A stretch of DNA of 18,647 nt, from assembly GCA_027066725.1 (NCBI GenBank), contig JAMONC010000022.1:1-18647 (forward strand). The letters are read 5' to 3'. Positions 15,288-18,647 of this stretch are shown here, piece by piece (the stretch's first letter is position 1; each line of letters opens with the position of its first letter). Origin of the DNA: Desulfobacterales bacterium (GTDB lineage: Bacteria; Desulfobacterota; Dissulfuribacteria; Dissulfuribacterales; JAMONC01). The notes below the pieces were generated by a model. The model had not been told where the DNA came from and did no database searches. It worked only from the letters and a program-made list of their open reading frames with translations. The position numbers were made by a program, and so were the translations under genes.

Positions 15288-15296
15288 TAATATACA

Positions 15297-15326
15297 AAAC
15301 TACACGAAGTGCTATAAAGTTGTCAA
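15297..15326 (-). promoter_or_regulatory. Candidate promoter of the c3-like cytochrome
   Basis: On the minus strand a perfect TTGACA (15326-15321) is followed 18 bases later by TAGTTT (15302-15297). This is about 110 bases before the start codon. The -10 matches consensus only at its three key positions, so it is tentative. Confidence 0.35.
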
Positions 15327-15464
15327 CTAGATTTTTTTTGTATATTTTTGCTAATCTACAAGAAGTTAGATAATAAGTTTTAAGTTTTTTATAATTCTTA
15401 GTGATAAATTTTTATTAAATTTTCTAAAACGACTTTACAAAATTTATATATCATTGGTATGATG

Positions 15465-15487
15465 ATTCAGTTATAAACTGACTGAAT
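15465..15487. promoter_or_regulatory. Nested inverted repeats in the intergenic region
   Basis: ATTCAGT (15465-15471) and ACTGAAT (15481-15487) are exact inverted copies nine bases apart. A second palindrome, CAGTT-ata-AACTG, spans 15468-15480. The pair forms either a hairpin or a composite operator about 100 bases before the small cysteine-rich gene. Confidence 0.35.
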
Positions 15488-15584
15488 ATGCCTACTAAAA
15501 CTAGTTTTAATAAGAATTAATAAAATTGAGGCTTGCTATTGACAGAATTCTTAAAGTTAATGGGAGAACTTAGGAGGAATGAGA

Positions 15585-15836
15585 GTGAAAATTATTTTTG
15601 ATCCAGATATACCTAGAAATCTTATACCTTATATAAAACAAGCTATTGAAGAAGCAATAGAAGAACCCTGTGAGTGTGGATGTGATGAAGTATATGCCTC
15701 TATGCAAAGTGAAAATAATATAGATGTTAAATGTTATGATTGCGGAACAAGTTATTTTGAGCTTGAAATAGAGGAGGTTGAGGTTGAAGAGATTCCTGAA
15801 GGCCCTTCATCTACAGTGGATTCAATGAAAAAATGA
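15585..15836 (+). CDS. Small acidic cysteine-rich (possible zinc-ribbon) protein, unrecognised
   Basis: I do not recognise this 83-residue protein. It begins MKIIFDPDIPRNLIPYIKQ and has Cys29, Cys31 and Cys33 followed by Cys50 and Cys53 (CxCxC...CxxCG), which could bind zinc or an Fe-S centre. The C-terminal third is strongly acidic (EIEEVEVEEIPEG). There is no signal peptide or membrane segment, so it should be cytoplasmic. The start is decided by the ribosome site: AGGAGG at 15572-15577 lies one base before an ATG at 15579, which is too close, but seven bases before GTG 15585. Inositol-phosphate synthase follows 60 bases downstream with its own strong site, and could be co-transcribed. Function unknown. 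Confidence 0.72.
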   Translation: MKIIFDPDIPRNLIPYIKQAIEEAIEEPCECGCDEVYASMQSENNIDVKCYDCGTSYFELEIEEVEVEEIPEGPSSTVDSMKK

Positions 15837-15896
15837 TTTATTTTATTCTTAAATATTATGATATAAGGAAATGATGCTAGGAGGTGACAATTTCTT

Positions 15897-17000
15897 ATGG
15901 CGAATATAAAGATCGCTGTTGTGGGTGTTGGAAATTGCTTTTCCTCCTTATTCCAAGGGATTCATTATTATAAAGACAAAGAGCCTTCAGATATAATAGG
16001 CTTAATGCATTGGAATTTGGGTGGATATTTACCAAGTGATATTGAAGTAGTAGCTGCGTTTGATATCGATAAAAGAAAAGTTGGAAAAGATGTTTCAGAA
16101 GCTATTTTTGCTCCACCTAATTGTACAAAGGTTTTTTGTCCTGATATTGCCCCTACAGGTGTAAAAGTTACAATGGGATGCGTACTAGATGGTTTTTCTG
16201 AGCATATGTCAGACTATCCTGAAGATCAGACTTTTATACTTTCTAATGAAAAAGAGCCTTCTAAAGAAGATATTGTAGATATATTAAAAACAAGCGGGGC
16301 AGAGATATTATTAAATTATTTACCTGTAGGATCAGAAAAGGCAACCAGGTTTTATGCTGAGTGTGCACTTGAGGCAGGAGTTGCTTTTATAAATAATATA
16401 CCTGTTTTCATCGCAAGTGATCCTGTGTGGGCGAAACGTTTTGAGGAAAAAGGATTACCTTTAATAGGGGATGATATAAAAAGTCAACTCGGAGCTACTA
16501 TTACTCATAGAGTTTTAGCAAATTTGTTTAGAAAAAGAGGTGTTAAATTAGATAGAACTTATCAGCTTAATACTGGTGGGAATACCGATTTTTTAAATAT
16601 GTTAAATAGACATAGACTTGCCTCTAAGAAACGTTCTAAAACTGAGGCAGTGCAAGCTGTTTTAGAACAGCCTTTAGATCCTAAAAATATACATATTGGC
16701 CCAAGTGACTATGTAGCGTGGCAAAAGGATAACAAGATAGCATTTATTCGTATGGAAGGGCGTCTTTTTGGTGATGTACCAATGCATCTTGAATTGCGTT
16801 TATCTGTAGAAGATTCTCCTAATTCTGCAGGGGTTGCAATAGATGCAATAAGATGTTGTAAGTTAGCTTTAGATAGAAATATTGGTGGGGTGTTAATATC
16901 TCCCTCTGCTTATTTTATGAAACATCCACCTAAACAATTTACTGATGATGAAGCCCATCAAATGACTGAAGATTTTATCGCAGCTAAAAGATCTAATTAA
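15897..17000 (+). CDS. ino1: myo-Inositol-1-phosphate synthase
   Basis: This NAD-dependent cytosolic enzyme cyclises glucose 6-phosphate to inositol 1-phosphate, the first step to inositol lipids or, in hyperthermophiles, di-myo-inositol-phosphate solutes. The N-terminal Rossmann motif VVGVGNCFSSL (about residues 8-18) and the family blocks LLNYLPVGSE, NNIPVFIAS, GDDIKSQLGATITHR, LNTGGNTDFLNM and DSPNSAGVAIDAIR are clear. At 367 residues it is the compact prokaryotic form. AGGAGGTGA stands nine bases before the ATG. Two Hsp20 genes follow after 114 bases. Genes that would turn the product into a compatible solute or a phospholipid are not in view, so the end product is open. Confidence 0.94.
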   Translation: MANIKIAVVGVGNCFSSLFQGIHYYKDKEPSDIIGLMHWNLGGYLPSDIEVVAAFDIDKRKVGKDVSEAIFAPPNCTKVFCPDIAPTGVKVTMGCVLDGFSEHMSDYPEDQTFILSNEKEPSKEDIVDILKTSGAEILLNYLPVGSEKATRFYAECALEAGVAFINNIPVFIASDPVWAKRFEEKGLPLIGDDIKSQLGATITHRVLANLFRKRGVKLDRTYQLNTGGNTDFLNMLNRHRLASKKRSKTEAVQAVLEQPLDPKNIHIGPSDYVAWQKDNKIAFIRMEGRLFGDVPMHLELRLSVEDSPNSAGVAIDAIRCCKLALDRNIGGVLISPSAYFMKHPPKQFTDDEAHQMTEDFIAAKRSN

Positions 17001-17010
17001 AACAAATCTC

Positions 17011-17038
17011 TTGACTATCCCTTTCTTGTGCTTAACTT
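17011..17038 (+). promoter_or_regulatory. Candidate promoter for the hsp20 pair
   Basis: TTGACT (17011-17016) with TAACTT (17033-17038) after 16 bases, starting ten bases after the inositol-phosphate synthase stop, is a moderate sigma-70 match. I find no CIRCE operator and no convincing heat-shock sigma-32 promoter in this 114-base gap. Confidence 0.35.
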
Positions 17039-17114
17039 AAAGGTACAAATTAAACCATAATGTAAAATTAATAATTAATTAAATAGTTATAACCTTAAAA
17101 TAAGGAGGGGGACA

Positions 17115-17573
17115 ATGCTGTGGTTTGACTTCGCAGACTCTATATGGAATGAGTTTGACAAAATGCAAAGAGAAATAGAAGAGTTATTTGACTTAACTGC
17201 ACCATTAAGTAACATAAGAAGTGTATCTAGAGGTACATTTCCAGTTATTAATGTAGGAGAGACTCCAGATAATGTAATAGTATATATACTTGCTCCAGGT
17301 ATTGATCCATCTAAAATAGATCTAACTATAGAAAAGAACATACTAACTATAAGTGCTGAAAGAGACACAACTAAAGATATTGGAGAAGATGTTTCAATTG
17401 ATGGATATCATAGGAGAGAACGTATTAGTGGCAAATTTAAACGTATAATTTCTCTCCCAGAAACTATAGATGCTAATAATGTAAAAGCACAATATAAAAA
17501 TGGTATTATAATAGTAACAATAGGTAAGAAAGAAGAAGAAAAGAGTAAAAAGATAGAGGTTGCTATAGAATAA
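17115..17573 (+). CDS. hsp20: Small heat shock protein, Hsp20/alpha-crystallin family (first copy)
   Basis: This ATP-independent holdase chaperone assembles into oligomers in the cytosol and binds unfolding proteins. It has a short N-terminal arm (WFDFADSIWNEFDKMQREIEELF) followed by the alpha-crystallin domain from about residue 42 to 140: FPVINVGETPDNVIVYILAPGI, then the YHRRERISGKFKRIISLP strand pair and YKNGIIIVTIGKK. The C-terminal KKIEVAIE carries an I-x-V anchor motif. The length of 152 residues is typical. A very strong GGAGGGGG site precedes the ATG. It forms a pair with a second, different Hsp20 only 21 bases downstream. Confidence 0.94.
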   Translation: MLWFDFADSIWNEFDKMQREIEELFDLTAPLSNIRSVSRGTFPVINVGETPDNVIVYILAPGIDPSKIDLTIEKNILTISAERDTTKDIGEDVSIDGYHRRERISGKFKRIISLPETIDANNVKAQYKNGIIIVTIGKKEEEKSKKIEVAIE

Positions 17574-17594
17574 TATAGCTAAGGAGGGCTAAAA

Positions 17595-17996
17595 ATGGCT
17601 GATGAAAGAAAAGATATTGCTAAAAGAGAAGAAACTAATATATCTAAAGATATTGCTAAAAAAACAAGGGCGTTAGTGCCTCCAGTAGATATATATGAAG
17701 ATAACGAAAAAATAGTACTATTAGCAGATATGCCTGGTGTATCTAAAGATGGATTAGATATACAAATAGAGAAAAATATCTTAAGTATAAAAGGTAAAAT
17801 TGAAAATATTGTTCCAGAGGATGCAAAACCAATATATGTAGAATTTGGTGGTAATGAATACGTAAGGTCTTTTACTATAGGACCAGAAGTAGATGTAAAT
17901 CGTATCCAAGCTAACTTAAATGCTGGGGTATTAAAGTTAATTTTGCCTAAGGCTGAAGAAGTAAAGCCAAAGAAGATAGAAGTTCAAGTTGCTTGA
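17595..17996 (+). CDS. hsp20: Small heat shock protein, Hsp20/alpha-crystallin family (second copy)
   Basis: The second holdase chaperone of the tandem has 133 residues and differs clearly from the first. Its N-terminal arm is charged (ADERKDIAKREETNISKDI) rather than aromatic. Its alpha-crystallin domain runs from about residue 30 to 124 with PPVDIYEDNEKIVLLADMPGV, EYVRSFTIGP and the family signature ANLNAGVLKLILPKAEE. The C-terminal KKIEVQVA again gives I-x-V. Different arms suggest mixed oligomers or different clients. AGGAGGG lies seven bases before the ATG; the gene is 21 bases after the first copy and ends before a strong terminator. Confidence 0.94.
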   Translation: MADERKDIAKREETNISKDIAKKTRALVPPVDIYEDNEKIVLLADMPGVSKDGLDIQIEKNILSIKGKIENIVPEDAKPIYVEFGGNEYVRSFTIGPEVDVNRIQANLNAGVLKLILPKAEEVKPKKIEVQVA

Positions 17997-18017
17997 TAGC
18001 TTAAAGTAAGTTTGTAT

Positions 18018-18050
18018 AAAAAGAGACCTCTCTATAAGAGGTCTCTTTTT
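18018..18050. terminator. Bidirectional terminator between hsp20 and the methyltransferase
   Basis: AAAAAGAGACCTC (18018-18030) pairs perfectly with GAGGTCTCTTTTT (18038-18050) around a 7-base loop, giving T runs on both strands. It ends the hsp20 transcript and, on the minus strand, begins right at the methyltransferase stop codon. Confidence 0.92.
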
Positions 18051-18647
18051 TATTTTGGCAATAAACGAGTAATCAAAATTTCATAGTTTTCATCATCTGT
18101 AGATAATTTTATCTTTTTAACTCCTATATCATAATCTTTTTCACAAAGAGGTAAGAATTTTGCGAGACTTTTTCTACGAATATCATGAGTCATAAAAATT
18201 GTACCATCAGGTTTTAGGTATTTTTTAAATACCTTTAAAAGAGGATTGAAAAAACTTTCATGAAAAAGGATTTCCGAAGCAATTATTGTATCAAACAGCC
18301 CGATATCTTTAGGATTTAACCAATCAAGTAATTCTAAGCGGATATTAGATGCGCATTTATTTATATGCGATGAAACCCTTACAAAGTCTAGGATCTCATC
18401 TTTGTAATCTGTTATAGTTACTTTATGTCCAAAGGATGCAGCTACCATTCCTGCTACTGCTAGCCCAGCTCCCAGTTCAAGTATTTGAGTATTAGGTTTT
18501 GCAGGAAGGCTTGCAACCAAGTTAGCTAAAATAACCTCAGCCTCCCATATTTTTACCCAAAAGGGAAAATCAAGGCTATTAGCAAAAATGTCTCTGCCAG
18601 CAATTAGTGGTTCTATGTCTTTAATATGTAAAATTCTGAAATGTTTT
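18050..18647 (-). CDS. Class I SAM-dependent methyltransferase, partial (5' end outside the window)
   Basis: The frame is open from the right edge to the TAA at 18052-18050, about 198 visible codons. The visible N-terminal part includes DFPFWVKIWEAEVILANLV, a PFW...W segment like that before the SAM domain in METTL21/FAM86-type protein methyltransferases. The Rossmann motif I is ILELGAGLAVAGMVAA, followed by an acidic loop (VTITDYKDE) that would hold the SAM ribose, and motif LLDWLNP. SEILFHESFFNPLL resembles the post-II strand. An internal TTG at 18520 is not the start, since the conserved PFW region lies upstream of it. The substrate is unknown; protein lysine methylation is the family-based guess. 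Confidence 0.85.
   Translation of the reverse strand, partial: KHFRILHIKDIEPLIAGRDIFANSLDFPFWVKIWEAEVILANLVASLPAKPNTQILELGAGLAVAGMVAASFGHKVTITDYKDEILDFVRVSSHINKCASNIRLELLDWLNPKDIGLFDTIIASEILFHESFFNPLLKVFKKYLKPDGTIFMTHDIRRKSLAKFLPLCEKDYDIGVKKIKLSTDDENYEILITRLLPK

Larger units (their letters stand above)
15189..15584. other. 396-base intergenic region between divergent genes, no gene seen
   Basis: This very AT-rich gap must contain the promoters of the c3-like cytochrome (minus) and of the small cysteine-rich protein (plus). It contains several palindromes, listed separately, and TTGACA at 15539-15544 on plus with no convincing -10 partner. I see no ORF with a ribosome site, tRNA or riboswitch. 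Confidence 0.6.

Noticed and set aside
17001..17114. CIRCE or sigma-32 heat-shock element before hsp20
   Set aside because: No TTAGCACTC-N9-GAGTGCTAA repeat and no CCCCAT-type -10 element is present.
18050..18520. Complete 156-residue methyltransferase starting at TTG 18520
   Set aside because: The frame continues without a stop to the window edge, and the upstream residues (PFWVKIW) belong to the family, so the gene is truncated by the window.

Overview
This AT-rich window (roughly one third G+C by eye, many ATA and AGA codons) looks like the chromosome of a strictly anaerobic, probably thermophilic, Desulfobacterota-like bacterium. The pointers are a large double HdrA with MvhD, c-type cytochromes carrying 28 CxxCH heme sites, the anaerobic 5-hydroxybenzimidazole synthase BzaF, the archaeal-style ThiD-ThiN fusion, a fused Fe-S class I fumarase, and an inositol-phosphate synthase beside two small heat-shock proteins. 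A syntrophic or sulfate-reducing thermophile fits, but no marker gene (dsr, qmo, 16S) is present to fix the taxon.

Layout. (1) 1-1281, plus strand: two membrane proteins that together resemble the halves of the CcmF/CcsA heme lyase used in cytochrome c maturation; the first may be frameshifted or cut by the window edge. (2) 1276-4960, minus: mvhD and a 1028-residue hdrA form a two-gene electron-transfer unit. Its leader (4961-5183) can fold into mutually exclusive hairpins, one of which buries the hdrA ribosome-binding site. (3) 5184-7746, minus: bzaF-panC-panD, for the cobamide lower ligand and pantothenate. (4) 7886-12020, plus: thiC, thiDN and a fused fumarase. ThiC and BzaF are diverging paralogues that use the same substrate, 5-aminoimidazole ribotide. 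(5) 12021-15188: two paralogous dodecaheme cytochromes with a promoter and leader palindromes, then a gamma-glutamylcyclotransferase-like gene, then a c3-like tetraheme cytochrome on the minus strand. (6) 15189-15584: a 396-base gap with candidate operators. (7) 15585-17996, plus: a small cysteine-rich protein, inositol-1-phosphate synthase and two tandem Hsp20 chaperones. (8) 18050-18647, minus: a methyltransferase that runs off the right edge.

Taken together, the genes suggest periplasmic or extracellular electron transfer (multiheme cytochromes plus their maturation apparatus), cytoplasmic flavin/Fe-S electron transfer (HdrA-MvhD), cofactor synthesis and heat/solute stress protection. The most unusual items are the hdrA leader, the twin 12-heme cytochromes built from three four-heme modules, and the bzaF/thiC divergent pair.
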